Source of the DNA: Pterobdella sp. o SKG-2022 | Taxonomy: Eukaryota; Annelida; Clitellata; Hirudinida; Piscicolidae | DNA length: 64,000 nt | Assembly: GCA_964035795.1 (NCBI GenBank) | Contig: OZ038322.1 | Span: 23,890,359-23,954,358 of the forward strand | Direction: 5' to 3' | Part shown: positions 13,301 through 28,276 of the stretch, in pieces | Position numbering within the stretch: the stretch's first letter is position 1 | Layout of the letters: each line of letters opens with the position of its first letter | Notes under the pieces: generated by a model | The model's database searches: none | What the model was told of the DNA's origin: nothing | Seen by the model: the letters and a program-made list of their open reading frames with translations, nothing else | Made by a program: the position numbers and the translations under genes

Positions 13301-13593
13301 TAACCACCATGTGAGCCACAATGATTCTATCTCGATCTTTGGACCTTGTTTCCTTCAAATTTATAAATGGCTTAAGAATTGTTTAATGTTTTTTTAGTTT
13401 TATTAAAACACCAATATTTTTTACTTTGCTTTTTTGACCTTTGTTTCTCAAACAGCTTCAGCACTACCCCATGGCAACTTAAGGTGTCTTTACATTGAGT
13501 GCATTGCTGGGCGTGCTCTTACTCTGTTTCTTGCCTGACACCAAAGACCTAGATTTGCCCGAAACTATTGAAGATGTTTATAAAAAAAGTTAA

Positions 13594-16500
13594 ATCTTGT
13601 AAACTTCACTCAGTTTTAGAAGAAGTGGCCGACGACTTTAGTGGGATTGAATGAAAACTTCTTCTTAGACGATGTGTGGTAACTGGTTTCTAGTGGAAAT
13701 TTTTTTCAAAATTTTTCCCACACGTACTGCATTTATTTTTTATTTATTTGATAAAAATGTCGAGTTTTAAATTCTTTTGAATGACCTAAGGATTTTTAAT
13801 GTTATTCCTTATTATTCTAAAAAATAGTGATTTGTCTATTAGAGTATTTGGTGCAACTTTTTTGTTGTTGAAGCTTGATTAATATCATCAGTAGCACATT
13901 TTAGATTGAGACTTGGTAATCAATTTTAAATCGTGTTCTTTTTTAAAGCCTTATACCAGCAGTTAGTAACAAGGTAAATTTTTTGCTTCACCAGTAGATT
14001 TTTAGAATTGTTTTGCGAAAGTACTTGTTTTTGGAATTTTTCATCTAGAGAGCATCTAGCTATTTTGCAAAAAAATGTTCTAATAAATTTACAACATTGT
14101 TTATGTTGATTTACATTATTTTCCCATAAATACAGAAACTCCGTTGAAAAAGCCCTGTTCAATTTAATGGAAGTTTTATAAGACATAGACTTTTAGGTTT
14201 TATCATTTTTCCATTCCTAAATTTTTAATACCCTAGCATCAAGTTATTAGCGTACAGCACACCTTTGGTCATTGCCTTCGAAATAATCCACAAAATAAGA
14301 TGTTCAAAACAGAACTTGTTTATGTTTTCACTCAATAATTTGTCAAAATGAAATAATGAGAAAGTTATTTGAATAGAAAAATTCATATATCCTACATCAC
14401 TCAAGTCAGGTATGAAACATTGCTATATCTCCTAAACATTTCAACTGATCGACTTTTTCGTTCTAATCTATACCTGAGCGCTCTATATTTGAAAAGAAAA
14501 CTATGAACAGCTCAACAAATGAAATTGAGTAGAACCATTTTTTAAGCTATTTCCATACATAGTTTTCAGGTACGGACATCGGTACTTCAAATAAATAGAT
14601 TAACTTTTTACTAATTGAGGTAAACAAGCCAACAATATAGATTTGTCCTTTCTACGTTTGAGTCTAAAAGCGTGCTGAAAGATAAATCTTTATACAAGAC
14701 ATTTAAAATTTTTATAACCTTTTGTAAAATTTTTGTATAACATGTGACTAATCTTGCAAAAATATGGTAATATTGAATTTAATTTGAATGCATAGTCAAA
14801 TAAGAGTCTGCGTGGCATTGAAGTGTTAAAGACAGAAGCAGATAGTATCGTGAGTTCTTAAAAATTTCTGAAAAATTTTGCTGATTATTTCTGAAAACTA
14901 GTTTTTCAAATAAAATTTGCTAAAACCAAAATAATTTTGCTTCATTCAAAAAATATTTCCAGCTTTCAATGCTATCTTCGCCTTCACATCACCTTATTCA
15001 ACAAATTTATTCATCAAGCCGACATATTTCATGGTTGGTCTCTAGTGGATACTTGATGTTTTTTGGTTAGTCTTTGCTACATCATGGGGGTAGTTCAAAT
15101 GTTTTGCGTTTTCACAAGCCATCTAAAGTGCAAGAGTGTGCCTTTCTGGAGAGTGACTTTGTGTGAGAAGATAACCAAGTATATTCATTACTATTAACAG
15201 TAAGATTTGCGATATAAGATGGAAATTTTTTAATAACATCTATATGTTTGTTGATATATGTCTTATAAACTGCAATATTAAACATTTAAGATTTCATTGC
15301 ATTAAAAGCATTCGAAAAATTTTTGCCTTTCTTTCGATAGAGGTCTCAGTCATTTTATGCGATTAGAATTAAAGTTTTTTTTTCTAGTTGTCAAAAAATT
15401 TCTAAATTCTTTTAAAAATATTTGAAATTTCCACTTGTAATATTTCATAATTCTTGAAAAATTTTAAACTTCGGGTTTTTTGAGGTCTGCGGCAATATTT
15501 AAAAGTTGTGTCAAATTGTTCAAAGTAACCATGAAAAAGAATGGTAATGAATATTATCAAGTATTTAGTTTTATGTAAAATTATAGTTAAACTTTTGAGA
15601 TATTTTTGTCGCTTTGAATCATTTTTTCACATGGAAGCCAAAGAAGCCTGGTGACTGGGCAAGCACAAGCCCTATTTGAGAGAAACTGGTGGTTACATAA
15701 CATTTTTAAACTCTTTTTTTGATGATCTTTTGAAAAACAACAAAAACTGGAAAGTTTTTTTCATACACAGCAATATGAAAATATTTGAATGAAATTTTGA
15801 CAGTTCATCAACTGAAAACATACTTTGTATTGGTATCTTTTATCAAAAGATAAAGAAAGACAAAAATTCAACTTAAAACAAATATAATCGTTTTAAATTT
15901 CATTAAATCGAATATTTCAAGTTCTAATAAGAAATTGTTTGCTTTCTGAAGTTTAAATGTGGGATTTACAACTATAGACTTCTTTCAAACTCTGTTTGAA
16001 CAAACCCACATTCGTGACCATAAATAATAACCGTTTTTTATACCACTTATATCTATTCACTTCTCTACTCATTTGGTCTTTGTTTAATCTTTATATTGTT
16101 TAAATTATTTAAAATTCACAAGCTTATAAATTTTAGCTAACCTTCTATGGCATATCTGTTAATCCATACCTAACAACAACGCACGTAACAGCATAAGACT
16201 TTCAAGTCATTTTCCCATGATTTTTTCATTATTTTTTTAAAAATCTCCCAACAAAAATTTTGTGCTTTTAAAGCGAATATTCCATTTCCAACACCTCAAA
16301 AACATGATCCGGTTTGAAACTTGCCTATTTGGTGCCATTGTTTTTTTTTAATTTTTACAAGAGATCGTAATAACTACAATCATTGCATTTTTGCTTATAA
16401 TTTTCTTTCTCAAATTTGATTTGAAAATTCATTTTAAGCAAAAAACTTTGATTTTTAAACAAAAAAACTTTCAGCTTACAAAAAAATAGTTGACAAAAGA

Positions 16501-18336
16501 TTAGAAACTGATAAATCTGAATTGGAAAACACCCAAATTAATAAAAACTCCGTACAAAGTAAAATTTTCGAGTACTTGAAATTATTTTTATTATTATTAT
16601 TATCATTATTATTTTCGAGTACTTGAAAATGTCACTTTGTAAACGAAAAGCTTTGTATCTTAATAAAATTTATTAGTGTTCCTAAGAATACTCATTTTAT
16701 TGTGGCTAGTACTGAATCCTTCAATAATGATTTTTAAGACAGATCAATCAATGGAAACTATTTATGGTAAAATCTGCAACTCTTCCAAGTTATCAATATG
16801 TTTTCAGTTTTTACTGATTTGAATTTATTTGTTCCACAATTTATGCTATGAGAACTTTGAACAAATACGTTTTTATTACTTACTTCACAACACAATAAAT
16901 TACAACAAAGAAATTTCAAATCAGCTTGGCGAATTAAAATTAAACTTAATTAATAATCCTTCAATGCTGCTTAGTTCAAGGTGGTTAAAATTATAAACAT
17001 AAAAATCATTATTCCATTAGGCTTTCAAACTTGAAATAACAACTCGTTTTTTGGACTGGGAGGTTCATATAAATGGCAAAAGATCTTAAAGAATACTGTT
17101 ACAACTCTCCAACTCGTCATATGAAGCGCTTGCCGGACTTATTTTCTATTTATATAATGATAAGCTTATTGATTTTTTTTTATTTATACACTCTTCAATA
17201 GACTTAAACTTTTACTGTTGAACGAAGATCATTGGAGAACAGTTATGTAAATTCGTTATTGTGAAAACTGAACCTTTGTAAAAAATTCATAAAATAGATA
17301 ATATAAACTTATGTCAGAACTGATAACAGTAGTATTAATAATGATATAATAATAACGAGTGTAATAAAAATGATAATGCTCTTGGGTATAATATAAATAA
17401 GAATAAAAATGAAGAGTGTAATATAAATTATAATTGTTTAAATTTAAAATACACCAAAAGGTACCGAATTTAATGTGTTGAAGTTATGGAATATTTACAC
17501 TTTAGTGAGAAATGTTAGCAAAATATACATAAAATTACATTTTGATTTCAGCTGTTTCCCAAGCATGTTATCGAAAAGTATAAAATAATCAATTCTTATT
17601 TAAATGGCTTCAACAATCATTATTAACACTGTTATACAACGTTACTATTGAAACAAAAAATCATTTGAATACCACCAGTTAAAATGCCACTAACCAACAA
17701 AAAAATTAAAAAAAAAACAATCTAGACAAATAAATAGCAAAATATTGATAACGGTAAGCTATGAACTCTATATAAGCAAATCTTACAACAATATAAGCTC
17801 CCACAAGTTAAGCGGAAGGACAAACATTTGATCATAGGGCAAAGTTATGATTAAAACTAACACCAGAACATTTCAATACTAACAGCAGTTATCAAAGGTG
17901 CTGATTGGTAAGATCCAAAAAAAAGCTCCAAGGTGAACGTCATTTACAGCGTTCACATTGTGTTTGGCCCTCCAAACGTTATATTGCTTACGTGCCTTCT
18001 GTCATTGTTTTGTGTGAGCTTGATATGGTTTTGTTGAAGAGAAGTTTTTGCATTAATAATGTATGAAATGAAATTATATTTTAATGTCCAGTTTTTTTAT
18101 ATCTTTATTTCACGGCACAAGGAACCTCAAAAACTTTAACATCAATCCTTTGCTTCCTTTTACATTAATTTTTTTCACGTTTTCAGCTTATTTTTTCTAC
18201 TTTGTGTTTCAGAACTTTCCAATCTTTCACCATTCATCTTTTAAGGTCTTTTCTCAACTATCCATTCCATACGCTCAATAACACCAGCTCAGACTCATAC
18301 GAACTTCAGAAGACCTTATATCTCATGAAGAAGCTT
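13594..18336. other. Gene-free AT-rich stretch between SLC22 relic and DMRT
   Basis: There is no open coding pattern with splice signals that I can assemble. At 14960-15700 a few fragments look faintly protein-like (FAFTSPYS, TWKPKKPGDW), but stops break every frame and the family cannot be named. A short (ATT)n run at about 16588-16612 is flanked by a direct repeat. The region is probably intergenic, perhaps with older transporter debris. Confidence 0.4.
16564..16628. repeat. 18-bp direct repeats flanking an (ATT)n tract
   Basis: The motif ATTTTCGAGTACTTGAAA occurs at 16564-16581 and again at 16611-16628, with an ATT-rich tract between. The arrangement looks like a target-site duplication around a very short insert or a slippage duplication. 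Confidence 0.6.
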
Positions 18337-22076
<3,740 letters not shown>

Positions 22077-22270
22077 CTACTCGAAGACTTTTATAGTTTT
22101 AGGTATTTCATTATTTTCCGTAGAAATGCTTGTTAGGGTTCAAACTAGAATATTACTTTCTAATACTGATATACTTGTAACTTCAAAAAAATCATAAATT
22201 ATAACACGTTGTTAGAAATCTCAAAATTGAAACGAGGGAATCGGTAACACAACCACATGTAACAAGGCGG

Positions 22271-22427
22271 CTTATATCCCTTCACGCTTGACATATCGTG
22301 CAACAATTTCAAACAACCCTATTGGTTGATTGGCATATTTTCTACCCAATAGAAAACTGTTTTGATGTTTTTTAACTAGAAACAGCCAATAGTAAATAAG
22401 CTTTTGGTTTGGTGATTTGTGATTGGA
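22271..22427 (-). promoter_or_regulatory. Candidate DMRT promoter: TATA-like box plus five CCAAT boxes
   Basis: On the - strand GGGATATAAG (22280-22271) is a TATA-like box about 230 bp before the DMRT ATG. Upstream of it lie five CCAAT/ATTGG pentamers within about 107 bp: 22321-22325, 22329-22333, 22346-22350, 22387-22391 and 22423-22427. Such clusters are the classic binding site of NF-Y. The strong local clustering in AT-rich DNA supports a real core promoter; the transcription start itself is not determined. Confidence 0.55.
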
Positions 22428-23471
22428 CGATTATTTTCTTCCGCACTATTAACTTTGAAATATTTTGCCTATGTTCGTAACATCAAAAGGTTTCATTTTG
22501 TTTTAAAATTATGTTTTTAAATCAAATTTTTTCATTTTTCTCAAACAATCAGATTTAAAATTATAATCATTCATAATATACCTTTCTTTACAGCCAATTA
22601 AAACTTTAAAACTCAAATTAGGTCTTAAACATCTTCCCACATCCTCTTTTTACACCATCTCCCTCTCTATAACTCTCGCATCCCTCCTCAATTAATCTTC
22701 ATAACAATAAATCCATCCATCTATTCAACCATCCATACATTTTTACAGCATGCATTCAGCCATTCATCAACACATGCTTGGGTAGGTCATAATGGCAGTG
22801 AAGAAGCATCCAGCCATTCCTAGAGTTTTCTTTCTCTTCCGCTACTTTCTCCCGCTTTGCTTCACTCTTAGTCATTTTTCCCCTCTTTCCGTGTTTTTAA
22901 GTGATTTTATTCCATGGTTTCTAGTTTTTTATAAGATACGTCAGTTAAGATGGGAGACTTTTGGTGTATCATAAGTTTGAAATGTGCCGTTTAAAAATAC
23001 AGAAACCAGTCGTGTTAAAATACAGTTTTCTTCAAAAACACAAATTATCATTTAGTTAAAAAAATTTTTATTTGTACTAACAGAAATAGAAACTTCACTC
23101 ATTATCACTTGAGATATTGAAATCAACAAAGCCTCTGGATGGTGATTCATGGGAACATTGGCAACATAGTAGAAACTAATTAGAATTTATCTTTTCTTTT
23201 ATACTTCGCTATGATTCAAAAGAAATTAATAACTTCAGTTTCAATCTTGCAATAATAATCATCAGACCATCATAACTTTCATGAGAGCATTTCATTAGAT
23301 CTTCTTTATCAGTGTCACTAGAGATTTCAATTGGTGATCAGTCTTGCCTTCATCACATCATGATCATCTTAATTTAAAAAACTTTTATTGTTCTATCTAC
23401 TAAAAACTGTGATAAAATGGGTTTTTTTTGGGGTATTGACATAATTATGGATGGAGGGATGGGATTATGGT

Positions 23472-23560
23472 TGGATGGATGGATGGATGGATGGATGGAT
23501 GGATGGATGGATGGATGGATGGATGGATGGATGGATGGATGGATGGATGAATAGATGGAT
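23472..23560. repeat. (GGAT)n tetranucleotide array
   Basis: About twenty near-perfect GGAT units run in tandem. Related degenerate arrays (GGATGGGTAGGT-like) occur at about 24358-24423, and the complementary (CATC)n form at about 25244-25282. Confidence 0.95.
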
Positions 23561-24357
23561 TGGTTCAATTAACTCGATAAAGCATAAGATTTCAGAAAAC
23601 TGATAGTATGACCCTAGCTTGAGCGATTATTCGACAGTTCCCAATGACAGTCTTCATACCCACCTTGGAGTAATGGTTGAAGTTATGAAGTACATAAGAA
23701 TTCTATGGAAAATTTCTTGGGAATATATTTCAAGAGGTTTGTGGTGCTATGGGAAAATATTCCATTGAGAAAGCACTCCAACTTGCATTAACGTTATAAC
23801 TTAGCTGATGTCTGAATGTTATTTCAAGTCTAATAATAATTTATATGTGGTAATGACATGCAAAAAAAGAGATTGTATCAACAAATTATGAAGAGTTAGA
23901 GCCTGATTAGGTTAAAGGTTTGTTACATTCAACACCAGGTAATTCCCGTTATCAAGCTTAGTTTGATATCTAATATCTTTGAGTTTGGGGTTTGTAATAG
24001 CAATGTTATCATTGTTACACATTTTGTTTGAGTTCTTTGAAATGTTTGAATTAGGGATTTTGCAAGATTATATTCAAGCAATAGACACGATTCAAAACTC
24101 AAATAAAATAAGCCATATATCAATAAAGCAGTTATAATCGTTAATCGTTTGTGGCATTATCAGACCTTCAGAAAATATTATTCTATATACAAAAAAGCCT
24201 CATCAAAATAACATTGTAGGCTAATCTAGCATACTTTCAATTGATAACACTGTCAAAGAGAATTTGTGATATGGTGCAATGCTGGGTGATGAGGGGAGAG
24301 GAATGTTAAGTGGTATGTTATAAGTGCCTGTGTGTAAGCAAGCATCAGACTTGTAAT

Positions 24358-24423
24358 TAGATGGATGGGTAGGTGGGTTGATGGATGGGTAGGTGGGTAG
24401 GTGGGTTGATGGATGGATGGATG
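24358..24423. repeat. Degenerate GGAT/GGGT/AGGT minisatellite
   Basis: Alternating GATGGATGGGTAGGTGGGTT-type units form two to three 24-28 bp higher-order copies, ending in plain GGAT units. It is a diverged relative of the array at 23472. Confidence 0.8.
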
Positions 24424-26298
24424 GGTAAATGAAAAATAGAACCACAATTTTTGAGAGATAATGTAAGTAGAAAAACATTCCAAAATAAATTATTTAAATT
24501 GAAAAATTATATTAAACAAAAGTACAAACTGATTAAATAGCGCTGAATACTTATAGAGAGATTGTATAAAATATGTGGGTGAAATATCGGTAGATGCCTC
24601 GATAAGGAGGCGGTTGGCAAAAAGGGATAATTACTTGAGATGTTCCCAGGCTGGTGTTTGGTGTGGTGTGCTGTGGTGTGGTGTGGTGCGTTGGCTTTGC
24701 TGATTCAAGTTCATTAAAAATTAGAGACTCGCTCAATGTTTGTATCTTTTTGAAAGTTTTGCCTTTGATATCAAGATGTTTTTATTATTGATATTTTGGT
24801 TCACTAATGTGAGTTTGACTCAGAAAAGAGAATTGAATTATCTTACAAATGTTTCAATGCTGAATATTTATGTTAAAAATTTCTGATCTGCTCAAAAATT
24901 TTCATTCTATTATGAAACACTAGATTTTAAAAGAATTAATAGCTTCTATTTCTATGCAACAATTGGTCGGCTTTTATTTGACCGGGACTCAGTTTCAAAC
25001 GCACCGCCATCTCAGCGTGCAAGATGGATCGACTAATTGCCACGAGTGATTAATTACTTTAAATATTAAACCCCACACAATCACCACATCCTTGCTCATC
25101 TATCCACTCTGAATTTGTGCGTTTTCAAATTCTTGTTTTTTTGGAAAGAATTTTTATTTTTTTTTAACATTTTGTTGAATTTTTTGTACGTCTTTCTCAA
25201 CTGGTCCGTTTTTATTTCTCTTTTTACGCACATATCTATTTATTCATCCATCCATCTATCCATCCATCCACCCATCCACTCATTCATTTTTCACCATTTG
25301 AACTGATGTTTAATTTGATTTCTATCTTTTATTATTTATTTTGTCATTATTGTTGTTATTTTTATTTTTGCTGGTAATTATTTTTCAAGGGTTGATTAGA
25401 GCAAGATTTTCAAACAATTGAAATCGCGTGTGAAGTTGTGATTAATTTTATGTGTATGTGTGTGTGTGTGTTTTTAGGTTTGTTTGTTTATGTGTGTAAG
25501 TGTTTGTGTGTGTTTTTAAGTTTTTTTGTTTACGTTTATGTGTTTTTGAGCTTGTGTGTTTATGTACGTGTGTGTATATGTGGTTTTTCGTACGTGTTTA
25601 TTCGTACACTAAGTATTTATCAGTGCTAATATGTGTTATATTTTCTTCTAACAAAAGTAAATATAAAACACGATAACTGTCATAAAAATAAAAAGATAAA
25701 TATAATAAATAAAATAAGTCACTGAATAATAAATGATGAAACAAACTCAATTGAAGTTTTCCATTAGACTTCCAAGCTTTCATCTTTCTTAAGCTCTGCA
25801 GAGCATCACTTTTCAAATGTTTCTCACATAAAGCTAATCTCAAGCATATATAAGCATGCAGCTTGAATGATTCATATTAAATAGTTCAACGCAGCCAAGA
25901 AGCGCTTATTAGTTCTCACACGACATTGAGATAAATGCGGGTGACTTCACACAAATTCTGATAAGTTTCTGTAAGTTGCTCACATACGTGCAGTATTGTT
26001 ATCAAAAAATTTCGCCTTTTTTTTTCATCAAAAAATATCAACAGTAAACTAAAAACTCCGTTCACTAAACCATTCAATTAACGAATGTATTTATAAAAAT
26101 TACTAATACTCTCATACAGGGATGAACACAGTAAAACACACAAACACAAAAACACATACAAACACCTAATGATAACATAACAGAATGATCCCATTAGCAA
26201 TTGTCCATTTACTTTCGGTAATTGTATATTTTTAATGACAAGCTGTTTGACGTGCTTGGAGTGATCTCAAACATCAGGGTTGACAGCAGTAACCCAAC

Positions 26299-26375
26299 AC
26301 TGTTGTTGTTGTTGTTGTTGTTTTTTTTGTTGTTTTTGTTGTTGTTGTTTTTGTTTTTGTTGTTGTTGTTGTTGA
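26299..26375. repeat. (GTT)n / (GTTTTT) low-complexity tract
   Basis: Runs of GTT are interrupted by T-rich units. Frames across it would encode poly-Asn or poly-Gln, but no splice-compatible flanking coding sequence was found, so I treat it as non-coding. Confidence 0.8.
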
Positions 26376-28276
26376 GCGCAAACTTCCACAGACTGTAGAG
26401 TTGCTTCGGGAGATTTTGTACCTCGATTTTGACTAGATATTCTACATTGGTTCTTGGTATATGTGAATACAAGCATGAGGTTTTAATTTTTGATAATGTT
26501 TGAAAAAAATATGAATTATAAAAACGCTTTTATACACAAAATTTGTCGTCTTGTGCCATCGTCAAGTGGCGCATAAAAACAACATATAAATGAACAAAGA
26601 ATTTTTTTTATTTATATTTATTAAATTGATGATGCATGTGATGTTGAAGTCTGCATGATAATTATGGTAAGGAGTGTGGAGGTTTGATGCATGACGTCAT
26701 TTCTGTAATTGCTCGTTGCCTTTTAACACTTCTCTCATATTCTTTTTGTTTTTCTTCTCATTGTTATTATTATTTTTATTTTTTTTTCATATTAGTAAAA
26801 ATTTAGTTCCATTAAATAACATTAATATACATAATCCAAGCCACACAACTACACATAACTACATACTCATGTGTTTGCATCTCGAGTCTTTCTGGTTGAT
26901 TAACTTAATAGAAGCTGGTTTCATAAGCTAATCTGCGACTTAACTGTCACCTCACACATCACAGTTTTCTATTGGTGAGAAAATGTTTTTCTTGGTATAG
27001 TCTTTGATAATGGCAGACCCGTGTGCTAGCATTGAAAATACAACTCAATTGATTTTCAATTTTTTATATCTAATATTTAGAATAATAAATAAAATAAATA
27101 TTAAATTTAATAAAAAATATCAGTGCAAATTAAAAATATAACAATATAAATAATAAAAGAAATAGTAAATTTCTTATTATTGTTGTTGTAAATAATAATA
27201 CATAAGTAAATAAGGTGGGAGATGAAGGCAATAAAGATCCAATGAGATGTCGTCAGATTAACAATCACTACATATTTCAATTCTGTCTTTGTGTGCGTGT
27301 GTTTGTATGTGTGTGTGTGTTTTTTTTGTGTGTTTTTATTGATTTTTTTTATTTTAATGTTTCTGAAGACTTTATAATTTTATTGTTATTGTTGTTGTAG
27401 TCAACGTTTCAATGGGCTTTCCACCGTTATTTGATTGTATTTGCTTGGTGCTCTGTATTGACACCAATTCATATTATTCAACTTTGGAAAAATTCAGTAT
27501 CAAGCTTCCATTTGGTAGTTGCATTTTTAAAATTCAAATTTATACGCATAATAACACATACACCAATAAGTGAAGCGTGCAAAATTAGGAGAGTTTACCG
27601 AACTTAACAGGAAATGAAAATTTAAATGATAAATCGTTAATTTTTTATTTTAAATATAAAATTAAAAAATAAATAATTTAAAAAGTTTATTAATTTAATT
27701 AAAATTTAATTTTCAAAACATTTATATAAATCATATAGTAATCTATCATCAAGCTAGTGATGAAGTTCAAAACTTCAAATTTCAAACACCTTCTGTTCTA
27801 GTTATTAAAACATTCCATCTTCCAATATAACGCTTGAAATGCCTAACCTCAATAGAAACCTCCACACATTTTTGACTAATCCTACACTATTATTGGTATA
27901 ATCCATCAGATATATATTAGTTTTTATTCGTATATTCTTCATCTAATATCATAAGAAACATTGTGATGTGTTCGGCTGCCAGTTTAACCCGTGAATTCCT
28001 ATCAAGATTAAATCATTTTCCATTAGCCTCTGCTTCAGTGCTTATCAGTCTATTATCAATTCAATTAAGCCATGCTTTTTTATTTGCTCATTATTTATCA
28101 ACTATCTACGCAAACTATCATAAAGAGATTTCAAAATTCTTTATATAGCGGGTAGTTTTTACACAGCCATCTGTATTAAAGATTAATTGTTGAGAAAACT
28201 CCATTTTCAAAATCATCATCAACGCTCTCATAATGGTCATCTTCGTCTTCTTCATCCTTCTCATAACCAAACACAT

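Larger units (their letters stand above)
5799..13593 (+). pseudogene. Decayed SLC22-family (organic cation/carnitine transporter-like) gene
   Basis: Dispersed exons follow the SLC22 order. 5799-5925 gives the N-terminal helix start (MEVNEAIEKLGFLDKWQIWN). About 9702-9869 gives the extracellular loop (HCKIPDNSS, KWIPKNNRGDS, DGWHYDDED). 9954-10199 begins WDLVCGKEHY and contains the DIYGRKP loop. 10435-10630 contains VYLSEMTL. 10875-10968 contains NRINEAEDVL. About 11100-11182 contains ELYWNPFLLKHMSFGIFA. 11497-11609 reads LTYISTPISS...IPASLVCIPIRKKYG. 12512-12600 contains LAKFFISVVSAVSHAYP. About 12720-12830 contains YETNVFERNRAIGV. 13483-13593 contains LLCFLPDTKDLDLPETIEDVYKK. In-frame stops interrupt it: TAG-TAA at 9801-9806, TAG at 10900-10902 where a Trp is expected, and TAA at 13480-13482; the 9954 exon also runs into TGA at 10200. 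Recent decay fits because several exons remain open. A live gene using different splice sites is unlikely with tandem stops inside the loop exon. Confidence 0.8.
22428..28276. other. Gene-free, microsatellite-rich region upstream of DMRT
   Basis: No multi-exon gene could be assembled on either strand. The stretch holds many simple repeats (GGAT tetranucleotides, GT-rich runs near 25440-25590 and 27285-27330, GTT runs near 26300) and a short island of more mixed base composition at about 24960-25075. A palindromic CRE-like TGACGTCA occurs at 26692-26699. It may contain distal control DNA for DMRT or EFCAB7 3' sequence. Confidence 0.45.

Noticed and set aside
14960..15700. Fragments such as FAFTSPYS and TWKPKKPGDW that look like another transporter rel­ic
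   Set aside because: All frames carry stops and no ordered series of exons of one family could be built; too weak to annotate.
27963..28148. 61-codon + strand frame with a hydrophobic centre
   Set aside because: No transcript signals, no conservation clue; lies just downstream of the EFCAB7 stop and is probably chance.
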